From NCBI RefSeq assembly GCF_002080045.1, contig NZ_MUIN01000003.1, positions 131,501 to 195,500 on the forward strand: 64,000 bases of DNA, given 5' to 3'. The position numbers and the translations under genes were made by a program. Below the pieces are notes generated by a model. The model saw only the letters and a list, made by a program, of their open reading frames with translations. It made no database searches and was not told the origin of the DNA. This document shows, one piece after another, positions 40,321 to 50,045 of the stretch. The DNA is from Pseudomonas sp. Bc-h (lineage in GTDB: Bacteria > Pseudomonadota > Gammaproteobacteria > Pseudomonadales > Pseudomonadaceae). The stretch's first letter is position 1, and the number at the start of each line of letters is the position of its first letter.

Positions 40321-41940
40321 TCAGGTGTACTTGCGCTTATCTGGCGCAGGCGGGAAGTACTGATACAACCAGGTCTCGCTCAAGGTGCGGTCGCCGGTCT
40401 TGATGAACATGCGCATTTCTACCGGGTCCATCGAATCGCTGGTCGGGTACCAGTCGAATGTCACACGGAAGCCCTTGATGTCGGGTAACACCAGCACGTT
40501 GAAATCCTGCACTTTGCCGTTCGATACCGTAACCACAGGCTCGATTCCCGAACCCTCCGGCAAACGGTCGATACCGCCACCGTTGAAATCCACTGCAAAG
40601 CGACGTGCCCAGACCTCCGGGTAATGCTCGCCCGGCGCCCAGCCCTCAATGAAGCCGCCCATACCGGAACGGGTCGCATGGACCTGCGCCAGTGGCGTGC
40701 TAACCGGCGGCAGCGGGCTCCAATAGAGTTTGTAGCCGTAGTTCATCGACATACCGGCCTTGATCGGCACTTTCGGGTTCCAGAACGCGACGATGTTATC
40801 CAGTGTTTCGCCGGTGGTTGGCAGCTCCAGCAGATCGATCGAGCCTTCGCCCCACGAGGTGGTCGGCTCGACCCACAGACTTGGTCGGCGGTGATACCAG
40901 TCGACGGTGTCCTGATAGGTCTTGAAGTCGTGGTCGGTCTGCACCAGGCCGAAGCCTTTTGGGTCTTTGTCGGCGAAAGCGTTGAACTGCAACTTGGCCG
41001 GGTTGTTCAGCGGACGGCAGATCCACTCGCCATTGCCGCGCCACATCGCCAGGCGATCCGAGTCGTGGATTTCCGGGTGAATGGTGTCGCACATGCGGCG
41101 CTCATGAGTTCCGCAGCTGAACATGCTGGTCATGGTCGCGATGCCCATCTGCTCGATGTCGGCGCGAGCGTTGATGTGGGCGTCTATGTCCATCACCACT
41201 CGGTCGGCCTGGCAGTCGATGTCGAAGCGGTAGGCGCCGGTCGCGCTTGGCGAATCCAGCAGGGCGTAGACCACGAAACGCGTTGCGTCCTTGGTCGGTT
41301 TCTCGAACCAGAACTTGGTGAAGTCAGGGAATTCTTCGGGCTTGTGGGCGTAGGTGTCGATTGCCAAGCCCCGCGCGGACAGGCCGTACTGCTTGTTGCT
41401 GTCGATCGCGCGGAAGTAGCTGGCACCGAGGAACGACAGAATGTCGTTGATCGCGATTTCAGGCGCCTTGAACAGCTTGAAGCCAGCAAAACCCAGGTCG
41501 CCCTTGAGCTGCGTCTTGTCGATGCGGCTGGCTTCGTAGTTGAACAGCTCGGGACGGAAATGCACCTCACGCGCCTCCTGGCTCGCAGGGTCGACGCTGT
41601 ACATGCGCACGGGCGTCTTGAAACCTGCACCGACGTGGAAGAAATGCACGTCCAGTTGGCCTTTGACGTCGTTCCACAGGGAATGGCCGGCGTCGTATTT
41701 GATCGCGTTGAACTGCTGAGGCGTCATGTTCGCAAGGGTCGGTGGCAGGTTCTGCTTGGTGCTGACGTAGGCTTTGCCAGCCATCTGCTTGGCGAGGTCT
41801 TGCAAGGTCTTGAAGTCGAAATGCTCGATTTCGCCATCTGCTGCGGCCGCCAGAGCACGTGCCGCATAAAGACCAGACGCTGGCAGCGCGCTATACGCTG
41901 CCAGCGCCATGGATGCTTTCAGGAGATTCCTGCGATTCAT
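40321..41940 (-). CDS. opgD: Glucans biosynthesis protein D
   Basis: A 539-residue periplasmic protein of the MdoG/OpgD family that sets the backbone structure of osmoregulated periplasmic glucans. The ATG at 41940 gives a twin-arginine signal ([20 protein letters not shown]). The family block begins [19 protein letters not shown]. Later conserved segments include [24 protein letters not shown] and [22 protein letters not shown]. Length is standard. A longer frame upstream to 42057 lacks a ribosome binding site. Confidence 0.96.
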   Translation of the reverse strand: MNRRNLLKASMALAAYSALPASGLYAARALAAAADGEIEHFDFKTLQDLAKQMAGKAYVSTKQNLPPTLANMTPQQFNAIKYDAGHSLWNDVKGQLDVHFFHVGAGFKTPVRMYSVDPASQEAREVHFRPELFNYEASRIDKTQLKGDLGFAGFKLFKAPEIAINDILSFLGASYFRAIDSNKQYGLSARGLAIDTYAHKPEEFPDFTKFWFEKPTKDATRFVVYALLDSPSATGAYRFDIDCQADRVVMDIDAHINARADIEQMGIATMTSMFSCGTHERRMCDTIHPEIHDSDRLAMWRGNGEWICRPLNNPAKLQFNAFADKDPKGFGLVQTDHDFKTYQDTVDWYHRRPSLWVEPTTSWGEGSIDLLELPTTGETLDNIVAFWNPKVPIKAGMSMNYGYKLYWSPLPPVSTPLAQVHATRSGMGGFIEGWAPGEHYPEVWARRFAVDFNGGGIDRLPEGSGIEPVVTVSNGKVQDFNVLVLPDIKGFRVTFDWYPTSDSMDPVEMRMFIKTGDRTLSETWLYQYFPPAPDKRKYT

Positions 41941-42119
41941 AAGGTGAAGCCTCTGAAGAAATGCTGTGCTTTCCTGCACAAAAAAGTGCGCTTTCCCAAT
42001 CCTTGCCGAACGCAAATTACCAACAAACAGATAACAATCTCGGCATCTTGTTCGCAAAAAAGATAAAAAATCGTTTCAGGGCGCTACTTTGACGTCTTCA
42101 GAGTGTTACGGGGATGTGG

Positions 42120-42749
42120 TCAAGCCTGCTGGATGAAGGCCAGGCGTACCGCGAAGCCAATCAGCAGGGTGCCAAATAGCCATTGCTGGACCCGTTGCGC
42201 AGTTGCACTGCGCGCCAGCCAGCGTCCTATCCAGCCGCCCGCCATGGCGTAGACGCTGTCGAACGACAGGCCGATCAGCACCAGGATCACCCCCAGCTCG
42301 GCAAATTGCCCGGCCACCGGCCCTGCGCCAGGATTGATGAACTGCGGCAGCAAGATCGAACAGAACAGCAACGCCTTGGGGTTGAGCAGGTTGGTCAGCA
42401 AACCGCGCAGAATCGCCGTGCTCCAGGAGATCGCCCCATCGCCTGCATTGCCCGACTGGGGAGCGCTCATGGCGCCAGGCTTGAACATTTTCAGACCCAA
42501 CCACAGCAGATACGCTGCGCCGATTATCCGCACTGCGTCGAAGGTCCACGGCGAGACCTTGAACAGCGTCGCCAGCCCCAACGCCGCCAGTGCTACGTGG
42601 CAGCCGCGCGCGACAGCCAGGCCCAGCGCGGTAGCCAACGCCTTGCCACGACCGTGTCGGGCGCCAGTCTGCAATAGCAGGATCATGTCCGGCCCCGGCA
42701 CCAGCAGGATCATCGACAGGGCAACGATAAACAACGTCAGGTTTTCCAT
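42120..42749 (-). CDS. LysE/RhtB-family amino-acid exporter
   Basis: A 209-residue inner-membrane protein with the family start MENLTLFIVALSMILLVPGPDMILLLQTG, including the conserved PGPD motif at residues 18-21, and about six helices. LysE/RhtB proteins export amino acids or homoserine lactones. It is divergent from an Lrp-type regulator gene, the usual arrangement, so that regulator probably controls it in response to an amino acid. Confidence 0.92.
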   Translation of the reverse strand: MENLTLFIVALSMILLVPGPDMILLLQTGARHGRGKALATALGLAVARGCHVALAALGLATLFKVSPWTFDAVRIIGAAYLLWLGLKMFKPGAMSAPQSGNAGDGAISWSTAILRGLLTNLLNPKALLFCSILLPQFINPGAGPVAGQFAELGVILVLIGLSFDSVYAMAGGWIGRWLARSATAQRVQQWLFGTLLIGFAVRLAFIQQA

Positions 42750-42885
42750 TTCTTCAGCGCTCCGGCAGGGGGTAACGGAAGAAAATTCTAGAGCTGAAAG
42801 GCAGGGCAGGTGCTTGCGAGTTTCACCCGTTAGGCGCTTAGTATTGGCATCTTCTGCTCCTGAGAGGCGACTAAAGGTGTCTGAT

Positions 42886-43377
42886 ATGCCAAATCCTACA
42901 AATGTAAAGCTGGATGCCTACGACCGACGAATTCTCAGCGCCCTGCAGCGAGACGGTCGTTTGACCAATGTGCAACTGGCAGATGAAATCGGCCTGTCGG
43001 CGTCACCTTGTCTGCGTCGGGTTCGTCATCTGGAGGAGGCCGGGGTGATTCGAGGTTATCAGGCGACGTTGAACGCCGACGCGCTGGGGTTGGGGCTGAC
43101 GGTATTTATCGGGGTGAAGGTCGACCGCCATCACGAAGATGAAGCGCAGAAATTTCATCAGATGGTGTCGGCGTTGCCTGAGGTTATCTCAGCTTATCTG
43201 GTGTCCGGCGAGTCGGATTTTCTCCTGCACGTCGTGGTGCCTGACCTACGCGCGTATGACCAGTTTCTCTCCGACACCCTGCTGAAAATGCCCAGCGTGC
43301 GGGACATCCGCAGCAACTTCGCAATCCGCACCCTCAAGCCCCAAGGGCCTTTGCCATTGGGGCATTTGCCGGTTTGA
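42886..43377 (+). CDS. Lrp/AsnC-family transcriptional regulator
   Basis: A 163-residue regulator. The AsnC helix-turn-helix is DAYDRRILSALQRDGRLTNVQLADEIGLSASPCLRRV (residues about 10-46). The C-terminal RAM ligand-binding domain contains GVKVDRHHEDEAQKF and YLVSGESDFLLHV. The ATG at 42886 follows TAAAGGTG; the frame extends far upstream but without protein character. It is divergent from the LysE exporter and converges on lpd with a 7-base gap. Confidence 0.93.
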   Translation: MPNPTNVKLDAYDRRILSALQRDGRLTNVQLADEIGLSASPCLRRVRHLEEAGVIRGYQATLNADALGLGLTVFIGVKVDRHHEDEAQKFHQMVSALPEVISAYLVSGESDFLLHVVVPDLRAYDQFLSDTLLKMPSVRDIRSNFAIRTLKPQGPLPLGHLPV

Positions 43378-43384
43378 GCGTGAT

Positions 43385-44785
43385 CTACGCCTGCGTGGTG
43401 TGCCCGCCAACGGCCATTGCCGCTTGGCGCAACGCCTCGGAGCGAGTCGGATGGGGATGGCAGGTCAAAGCGACGTCTTCTGCTGACGCTGCAAACTCCA
43501 TGGCCACGCAGTACTCTGCGATCATCTCGCTGACGCTTGGCCCCACCAGGTGCACACCGAGAATCTCGTCGGTTTTCTCATCGGCCAGTACCTTGGCGAA
43601 ACCGTCGGCCTCGTGGTTGACCTTGGCGCGGCTGTTGGCGCTGAACGGGAATTTTCCGACCTTGTATGCGCGGCCTTCTTCCTTCAACTGCTCCTCGGTT
43701 TTACCGACGCTTGCCAGTTCCGGCCAGGTGTAAATCACGTTGGGGATCAGGTTGTAGTTGAGCTCGCCCTTCTTGCCGACGATACGCTCCACGCACACCG
43801 CAGCCTCGTCTTCGGCCTTATGCGCCAGCATCGGCCCTGAAGTCACGTCGCCGATTACCCAGATTCCGTCCACTGCCGTGCGATGGCCCTTGTTGGCCAG
43901 AGCGCCGCGTTTGTCGACTTCCAGGCCCACTGTTTCAAGGCCTAGATCTTTTGTCACAGGCCGCCGGCCGATGGACACCAGCACGTAGTCCGCTTCGATC
44001 ACCTCCGCTTCACCGCCTGCTGCGGGTTCAACGCTGAGGCTGACGCCGTTTTCGCTGGCAATCGCTGAAGTCACCTTGGAGCTGAGCTTGAAGTTCATGC
44101 CCTGGCGAGACAGCGAACGGTGCAAGGTCTTGCCGGTTTCCAGATCCGAACCGTGGGCGACATGGTCGAGGAATTCAACCACGGTAACTTTCGCCCCCAG
44201 ACGTCGCCATACAGAACCCAGCTCCAGGCCGATCACGCCCGCGCCAATCACCACCAGGTGCTTGGGCACTTCGCTCAGGGACAGCGCTCCGGTGGAGTCA
44301 AGGATGCGTTTGTTGTCGATGGTCACGCCCGGCAGCGGAGTCGGTTCGGACCCGGTGGCGATGATGATGTCCTTGGCGGTCAGTTCGGTTTCCGCGCCGC
44401 TGGCGTCCTTGACGACGACCTTGCCTGGGCCTGCTATGCGTCCCCAGCCCTTGATCCATTCGGCCTTGTACTTGCGAAACAGAAACTCGATGCCCTTGGT
44501 CAGGCCCGTTACGCTTTCGGCCTTCTGCGCCATCATCTGCGCCAGATTCAACGTCGGGGTGACCTCAATCCCCAGCTTCTTGAACTCCTCACCTGCCGCC
44601 GCTTCGAACAGCTCGGACGCATGCAGCAGTGATTTGGACGGGATACAGCCGACGTTCAAACAAGTGCCACCCAGCGTATCTCTACCCTCTACACAGGCGA
44701 CTTTCAGACCTCTCTGGCCGGCATGAATGGCGGCGTTGTAGCCGCCGGGCCCGCCTCCGATGATGACAACGTCGTAATGACTCAT
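43385..44785 (-). CDS. lpdA: Dihydrolipoyl dehydrogenase
   Basis: A 466-residue flavoprotein. The FAD motif GGGPGGYNAAIHAGQ is at the N terminus. The redox disulfide GGTCLNVGCIPSK is at residues about 38-50. The NAD motif is IGAGVIGLELGSVW near residue 180. The active-site His-Glu pair is in CHPHPTRSEAL. It regenerates oxidised lipoyl groups of 2-oxo-acid dehydrogenases or the glycine cleavage system. The matching E1/E2 genes are not here. Pseudomonas has several paralogues and I cannot say which complex this one serves. Confidence 0.97.
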   Translation of the reverse strand: MSHYDVVIIGGGPGGYNAAIHAGQRGLKVACVEGRDTLGGTCLNVGCIPSKSLLHASELFEAAAGEEFKKLGIEVTPTLNLAQMMAQKAESVTGLTKGIEFLFRKYKAEWIKGWGRIAGPGKVVVKDASGAETELTAKDIIIATGSEPTPLPGVTIDNKRILDSTGALSLSEVPKHLVVIGAGVIGLELGSVWRRLGAKVTVVEFLDHVAHGSDLETGKTLHRSLSRQGMNFKLSSKVTSAIASENGVSLSVEPAAGGEAEVIEADYVLVSIGRRPVTKDLGLETVGLEVDKRGALANKGHRTAVDGIWVIGDVTSGPMLAHKAEDEAAVCVERIVGKKGELNYNLIPNVIYTWPELASVGKTEEQLKEEGRAYKVGKFPFSANSRAKVNHEADGFAKVLADEKTDEILGVHLVGPSVSEMIAEYCVAMEFAASAEDVALTCHPHPTRSEALRQAAMAVGGHTTQA

Positions 44786-45004
44786 GAGCGCACTCCTTAA
44801 GGAAAAATCGACAGTGGAGGGAAGCGTAGACCTCTCTCCGAAAATGTCCCGAAAGACATCCGGGGATTGAAATTATGATCGTAATATCTTCTCGGGAAGG
44901 ATTTGAGGTCAAGCGCTATGCTTTTCAAGGGGGGCAAAAACCAGGAAGCAGGATGTGGATAACGTGTTGGCAGGTTGTGCGTAAAGCTGTTGAAACAGTC
45001 GAAT

Positions 45005-45649
45005 TCACTCCTGTGCATAAACCTTGGCTGGGGGAATTGGGGCAGGCTTGGTGACCTCCAACACAGCCTTGCGAATACGCGTGATGATGGTCAGTAGCAG
45101 CAAAACCGTGATCACAGCCAAGGCGATGTTGATCGGTGCAGTGAGCACGTACCCTGAGCCGATTCCTGCGCCGAATATCCCAAAACACAAGAGGCGAAGG
45201 TTACTGGTCATTGGGCCGTCACGGCGTCGTGAAGCCTTGATCAGCGGGCCGAGCAGCCCCGCGAATTCGCTGAAAATCGCCAACAGAGTCACGGTCAGAA
45301 CCAGCAGCATGCTGACTTTTGGAATGACCGCAAAAGGCAGGAACAGGGCGGTCTCGGCCACCACGCGGCTCAGTTCATGAGCGCATGTGCCCAGCCGTGA
45401 ATGCTGACCGAACTCGCTGATGAGCACGGCTACTACGGCATTGAACAGCATGCGGAAGATCATCCAGATCGGAACCAGTACAAAGACCCAGGGATGAAAC
45501 GCAAACGCGGCAACCAGTACTCCAACAGCCACCGAAATGAGTCCTGCACACGACGTCACATGAATGGCACGTACGCCATCATCGAACAAAAGCCTGGCCA
45601 GCGGACGCATGAGTTTTTGCAGCCAGGTCTTGAACAGGGTCGGCATCAT
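45005..45649 (-). CDS. CDP-alcohol phosphotransferase-like membrane protein with degenerate active site
   Basis: A 214-residue membrane protein. The N terminus (RPLARLLFDDGVRAIHVTSCAG) and the block NAVVAVLISEFGQHSRLGT followed by HELSRVVAETALFLPFAV line up with the CDP-alcohol phosphatidyltransferase family. The family motif DGxxAR-x8-G-x3-D-x3-D needs four Asp/Arg positions. Here the first DG is VA, AR is IS, and both later Asp are replaced. If the family call is right it cannot be catalytic. A start at 45649 or 45646 follows AGGGAG. The assignment is by pattern only. Confidence 0.6.
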   Translation of the reverse strand: MMPTLFKTWLQKLMRPLARLLFDDGVRAIHVTSCAGLISVAVGVLVAAFAFHPWVFVLVPIWMIFRMLFNAVVAVLISEFGQHSRLGTCAHELSRVVAETALFLPFAVIPKVSMLLVLTVTLLAIFSEFAGLLGPLIKASRRRDGPMTSNLRLLCFGIFGAGIGSGYVLTAPINIALAVITVLLLLTIITRIRKAVLEVTKPAPIPPAKVYAQE

Positions 45650-45857
45650 CGCAGGGTGGCTCCCTGTGGATAACTTTCTGGGAGCATAGTGCAAGAAGGT
45701 TGGCCCTGCCCGACAGTAAAACCGGCGCGGACCACTTGTAGTCACCCGAGCTTGCCGACCTGCGCCTGCCGTGAGGCGCTAACCTGTCTGCGGGCTGTCT
45801 GAGTGAATAATTCGTCATGTCCGCCTGCAATTAGCGGACGAAAATTTCACCACTTCT

Positions 45858-45870
45858 GTTATATCGTAAC
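45858..45870 (+). promoter_or_regulatory. Zur-box-like sequence upstream of the hmtA-type operon
   Basis: GTTATATCGTAAC keeps the full left half of the Zur consensus GTTATAnTATAAC and four of six bases on the right. It lies 98 bases before the first gene of the SPFH / P-type ATPase operon. The rest of the 318-base intergenic region (45650-45967) shows an exact DnaA box at 45665-45673 and nothing else I recognise. Confidence 0.6.
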
Positions 45871-45967
45871 GCCCCGTAAAACAGTGGATTGGCGTGTTGA
45901 AAAGCATGCCTCATGAAGCGGACAGGATGGGTGATGACTACAGCGTTCAACAGTTTCTGGAGTGTCG

Positions 45968-47935
45968 ATGCGGGTTGATCTGGATGTTGAAGGGGCAGCA
46001 CCTGCCAGCCTTCCAAGGTTTCAGCGCGCGAATTTACAGGCCCGTCGCCTGTCGCGGTTGACCTACGTGCTGGGCTCCATGGGTGTGCTTGGCCTTGTGG
46101 TGTCGCTTTTTGTCGACCTGTTCTCTCCCAATTCACTCTGGACGGCCGTGCTGACCAACAGCGCGGCCAGTTTGCTGGTGCTCGCATCGGCGTTGCAGTC
46201 GGCTCAAGTCGTAGCGCTTTGGCGCGCGCGGGTGATCGCTCCCGACGACGCGTTGGCCGCGAACGCGGACGAGACTGTCGAAGCCGACGAGCAAGGGTGG
46301 TACGACCGTTTGCTGGGGCGTATCGGCGGGGCCGGAACCTCAATGGTCGGCCAGATCGGCGCGCCGGTCTTCTGGCTGGCAGGCTGGGTATTGCTGGCGC
46401 TGATCAGCATCTCGATGATCTGGAACATGGGCCTGATCGGCAGCGACGTCGGCCTGGTCGGCAGTATTGTCGGCGGCCTGTTGTTGTTGATCGGCTTCGG
46501 TCTGCTGGTCCTGGAGCGCCAGTTCAGTAATGAATCCGAAGCCAGCTGGCCCGAAGCCGAACAGCTGGCGCAGATCACTCGCGTGGCCATAGGCACCTTG
46601 GTGATCGCGGCGTTCTGCCTGTTCTTCTCATCCGTGGATCGGGTCTGGCCAGCTCGATTGGCAGTGTTGATCGGCCTGTTGCCAGGGCTCGTTGCGCTCG
46701 AGCTTTTCATTCGGGCGCTGCTGTCGATCTTCAGCCCGCGCAATGAACGGCTTGAACCGCGCATGGTGGCCAGCAGCTTCGTTGCCGGTTTGCTGCGCTG
46801 GCCGCCGCGCCCGCTGATGGCGCTGCAAAACGAATTGCACAATCGTTTCGGCATCGACCTGCGGCAAATCTGGGCGTTTACCTACATGCGCCGGGCGTTC
46901 CTGCCGGTGCTGGCGGTGATCGTCGCGTTGGGCTGGGCGCTCAGCGGCGTGCATGAGATTCCAATGCAGGGGCGCGGTATCTATGAGCGTTTCGGCAAGC
47001 CGGTGGAAGTCATGGGGCCTGGTTTGCATGCCGGTTTGCCATGGCCGTTCGGGACCATGCTGGCGGTCGAGAATGGCGTGGTGCATGAACTGGCCACCAG
47101 CGTGTCCGAAGGTGCCACCAGCGAGCAGGCTCTCGATCCCGCCGAAGGGCCGCCGCCGGCCGTCGCCAACCGGCTGTGGGACGCGACGCACATCAACGAT
47201 AAATCCCAGGTCATTGCCAGCGGTTCGGGCGACAAACAGAGCTTCCAGATCGTCAACATGGACGTGCGCTTCGTGTATCGCGTCGGTCTCTCGGACGAGG
47301 CGGCGATGGCTGCGACCTACAACAGCGCGGACATTCCGAGCCTGATTCGCAGCACCGCCAGCCGCGTGCTGGTTCATGATTTTGCATCGCGCACCCTCGA
47401 CGAACTGCTCGGCGAACAGCGCACCGATCTCGCCGCCGACATTGGCGACGCGGTACAGCGTGACCTCAAGAAACTCGACAGCGGGGTGGAAATCCTCGCC
47501 ACCGTAGTCGAATCGATTCACCCTCCAGCGGGCGCTGCCAACGCTTATCACGCGGTGCAGGCTGCGCAGATCAGCGCTCAGGCGTTGATCTCCCGAGAGC
47601 GAGGCGCGGCAGCGGACAAGGCCAACCTGGCGCAACTGCACGCCAGCATCGCTCACGATCAGGCCGCAGCCAATTCCCGCGAGACCATGGCAACCGCGCA
47701 AGGCGCGGACCTGCGCTTCACGGCTGAACAACAGGGCTATGCCAAGGCCGGTCAGGCGTTTCTGCTCGAGCAGTACCTGAGCCAGCTGACCCTGGGCATG
47801 ACCCACGCCAAGTTGCTGGTTCTGGATCACCGTTTGGGGGGCACAAGCGCGCCCACCATCGATCTGCGTTCATTTACCCTCCCGGTCGACCCGTCGGCGT
47901 CGCCCAAGTCAGCTGAACAGCCATCGGCTGAATAA
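45968..47935 (+). CDS. Large membrane SPFH-domain protein (HflK-like)
   Basis: A 655-residue protein with about six hydrophobic segments in its first 310 residues and an SPFH/band-7 domain after about residue 320 (MQGRGIYERFGKPVEVMGPGLHAGLPWPF). An Ala/Gln-rich helical region follows. The ATG at 45968 has GGAG 5 bases upstream; the GTG at 45962 is too close to it. It heads an operon of three SPFH proteins and a P-type ATPase, the same arrangement as the Zur-regulated hmtA region of P. aeruginosa (PA2435-PA2439), from memory. Its function in metal uptake is unknown; membrane organisation or quality control of the ATPase is inferred. Confidence 0.8.
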   Translation: MRVDLDVEGAAPASLPRFQRANLQARRLSRLTYVLGSMGVLGLVVSLFVDLFSPNSLWTAVLTNSAASLLVLASALQSAQVVALWRARVIAPDDALAANADETVEADEQGWYDRLLGRIGGAGTSMVGQIGAPVFWLAGWVLLALISISMIWNMGLIGSDVGLVGSIVGGLLLLIGFGLLVLERQFSNESEASWPEAEQLAQITRVAIGTLVIAAFCLFFSSVDRVWPARLAVLIGLLPGLVALELFIRALLSIFSPRNERLEPRMVASSFVAGLLRWPPRPLMALQNELHNRFGIDLRQIWAFTYMRRAFLPVLAVIVALGWALSGVHEIPMQGRGIYERFGKPVEVMGPGLHAGLPWPFGTMLAVENGVVHELATSVSEGATSEQALDPAEGPPPAVANRLWDATHINDKSQVIASGSGDKQSFQIVNMDVRFVYRVGLSDEAAMAATYNSADIPSLIRSTASRVLVHDFASRTLDELLGEQRTDLAADIGDAVQRDLKKLDSGVEILATVVESIHPPAGAANAYHAVQAAQISAQALISRERGAAADKANLAQLHASIAHDQAAANSRETMATAQGADLRFTAEQQGYAKAGQAFLLEQYLSQLTLGMTHAKLLVLDHRLGGTSAPTIDLRSFTLPVDPSASPKSAEQPSAE

Positions 47936-47946
47936 GGAGTCGTCCC

Positions 47947-48981
47947 TTGAGTCTGTTTCATAACCACGATCATTCCGGCCACGACCACGGCGGCCACGGT
48001 CATCATCACGGTCACCACCATGGTGAGGCATCGGCACCGGTGGGTTTCCCGTGGCGTCGTGCTTCGCTGGCAGCAGTGCTGATCGCCTTTGCGGTCGCGG
48101 CCGCGAGCCTGGTGCAGGTGCGCTCCGGGGAGGCCACAGTCGTCACTCGCTTCGGCAATCCTTCTCGGGTATTGCTCGACCCTGGTCTGAGCTGGCGCTG
48201 GCCTGCGCCGTTCGAAGCGGCCATTCCTGTGGACCTGCGCCTGCGCACGACGTCGAGCGGTCTGCAGGACGTCGGCACCCGCGACGGCCTGCGGATCATC
48301 GTTCAGGCCTATGTCGCCTGGCAGGTACAGGGCGACCCCGACAACGTGAAACGCTTCATGCGCGCTGTGCAGAACCAGCCTGACGAAGCGGCGCGGCAGA
48401 TCCGCACCTTCGTCGGTTCGGCGCTGGAAACCACGGCCGCCAGCTTCGACCTGTCGAGCCTGATCAACACCGACGCCAATCAGGTGCGCATCGCTGATTT
48501 CGAAGACCAGCTGCGTCAGCAGATCGACAAGCAACTGCTGACCACTTACGGCGTACGCGTCCTGCAAGTGGGTGTCGAGCGTCTGACACTGCCATCGGTG
48601 ACCCTCAACGCCACCGTTGACCGCATGCGTGCCGAGCGTGAAACCATCGCCACCGAACGCACCGCCATAGGCAAGCGTGAGGCAGCGCAGATTCGCTCCG
48701 CTGCCGAGCGTGATGCTCGAATCGTCGAGGCGGATGCCACGGTGAAAGCCGCCGATATCGAGGCGCAATCCCGAGTCGAAGCCGCGCTGATCTACGGCCG
48801 CGCCTACGCCAGCTCACCGCAGCTGTACAACTTGCTGCGCTCACTGGACACCCTCGGCACGGTCGTCGGTCCGACCACCAAGCTGATTCTGCGTACCGAT
48901 GCCGCGCCGTTCCGCGTACTGGTTGACGGTCCGCCTCAGCTGGACGGAAAGCCGGATGGCAAGCCTGGAACGCAGCCATGA
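47947..48981 (+). CDS. SPFH protein with His-rich N terminus (HflC-like)
   Basis: A 344-residue protein starting with TTG at 47947 after AAGGAG. The first 27 residues hold a cluster of His and Asp/Gly (HNHDHSGHDHGGHGHHHGHHHG), then one membrane segment (ASLAAVLIAFAVAAASLVQV) and an SPFH domain (EATVVTRFGNPSRVLLDPGLSWRWPAPF). A charged coiled coil lies at about 215-270. The His-rich stretch would lie on the cytoplasmic side if topology follows HflC (one N-terminal helix, C terminus outside). It suggests metal binding. It overlaps the next gene by 4 bases. Confidence 0.8.
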   Translation: MSLFHNHDHSGHDHGGHGHHHGHHHGEASAPVGFPWRRASLAAVLIAFAVAAASLVQVRSGEATVVTRFGNPSRVLLDPGLSWRWPAPFEAAIPVDLRLRTTSSGLQDVGTRDGLRIIVQAYVAWQVQGDPDNVKRFMRAVQNQPDEAARQIRTFVGSALETTAASFDLSSLINTDANQVRIADFEDQLRQQIDKQLLTTYGVRVLQVGVERLTLPSVTLNATVDRMRAERETIATERTAIGKREAAQIRSAAERDARIVEADATVKAADIEAQSRVEAALIYGRAYASSPQLYNLLRSLDTLGTVVGPTTKLILRTDAAPFRVLVDGPPQLDGKPDGKPGTQP

Positions 48982-50045
48982 GTGAACAGGACTCGACGCA
49001 GATCGAGCGTCCGGTGGTGAACAGCCCGTGGCTGCAAGCCAGTCGCCTGGCGTTTTTGGGTCTGTACGCCGTCACGTTGCTGGCTGCGCTCGGTTGGGCG
49101 GTGTCCAATGTCCGGCAGATCGACCCTCAGAACCGAGCGGTCGTGTTTCGTTTCGGCGAGCTGGATCGTGTGCAGAATGCAGGCTTGCTGATGGCCTGGC
49201 CGCAGCCGTTCGAACAGGTGGTATTGCTGCCATCGGCGGATCGCGTGATCGAGCGCCATGTGGAAACCCTGCTGCGTTCCCCGACCGCCTTGGCGGCCGA
49301 CAAGGTCACCAGCTTTGCCACGCCGATGAGCGACGCGCTGGCTGGCTCCGGTTATCTGCTGACAGGCGACGCTGGTGTCGTACAGCTGGATGTGACTGCG
49401 TACTACAGGGTCACCGACCCTCGTGAGTTTGTGCTGCAGGGCGAGCATGTGCTGCCAGCGCTGGATCGTCTGGTCAATCGCAGCGCCGTCAGCCTCACGG
49501 CGGCGCGCGACCTGGACACTATTCTGGTGGCGCGTCCTGAGTTGGTGGGTTCGGACAGTCAGTCTGCCGAACGTCGTGAACGCTTGCGGGGCGACCTGGT
49601 GCAAGGCATCAACAAGCGCCTCGACGATCTGGCGAAGACCGGCGTGGGCCTGGGCGTTGAAGTGGTTCGGGTGGACGTACAGTCGAGTCTGCCTGCCGCT
49701 GCGGTCAACGCGTTCAATGCCGTGCTCACCGCCAGCCAGCAAGCCGATCAGGCGGTAGCCAACGCGCGCACCGATGCCGAGAAGGTCAGCCAGACCGCCA
49801 ATCAGCAGTCTGATCGCACCTTGCAGGTCGCCCATGCTCAGGCATCGGAACGGCTGGCGAAAGCCCAGACCGACACCGCTGCCGTCACAGGTCTTGCCCA
49901 GTCGATTCAGAACAAGAGCGACCCGGGCTTGCTGCTGCGCATCTATCGCGAGCGTGTCCCGGCCATTCTCAAGCAGGCGGGTTCTGTGACGACGGTTGAT
50001 CCCCATGACGATTCACGCCTGATCATTCAGGGAGCCGACAAATGA
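48978..50045 (+). CDS. SPFH protein (HflK-like)
   Basis: A 355-residue protein with one N-terminal membrane segment (ASRLAFLGLYAVTLLAALGWAV) and an SPFH domain (NRAVVFRFGELDRVQNAGLLMAWPQPF), then a long Ala/Gln-rich helix. It starts 4 bases before the previous stop and ends 4 bases after the next start, so the four genes are tightly coupled. With the preceding gene it forms an HflK/HflC-like pair distinct from the housekeeping pair, which is elsewhere in the genome. Confidence 0.82.
   Translation: MSEQDSTQIERPVVNSPWLQASRLAFLGLYAVTLLAALGWAVSNVRQIDPQNRAVVFRFGELDRVQNAGLLMAWPQPFEQVVLLPSADRVIERHVETLLRSPTALAADKVTSFATPMSDALAGSGYLLTGDAGVVQLDVTAYYRVTDPREFVLQGEHVLPALDRLVNRSAVSLTAARDLDTILVARPELVGSDSQSAERRERLRGDLVQGINKRLDDLAKTGVGLGVEVVRVDVQSSLPAAAVNAFNAVLTASQQADQAVANARTDAEKVSQTANQQSDRTLQVAHAQASERLAKAQTDTAAVTGLAQSIQNKSDPGLLLRIYRERVPAILKQAGSVTTVDPHDDSRLIIQGADK

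Noticed and set aside
46628..47830. 400-codon antisense frame over the first SPFH gene
   Set aside because: High-GC shadow of a well-supported gene; no recognisable domain.
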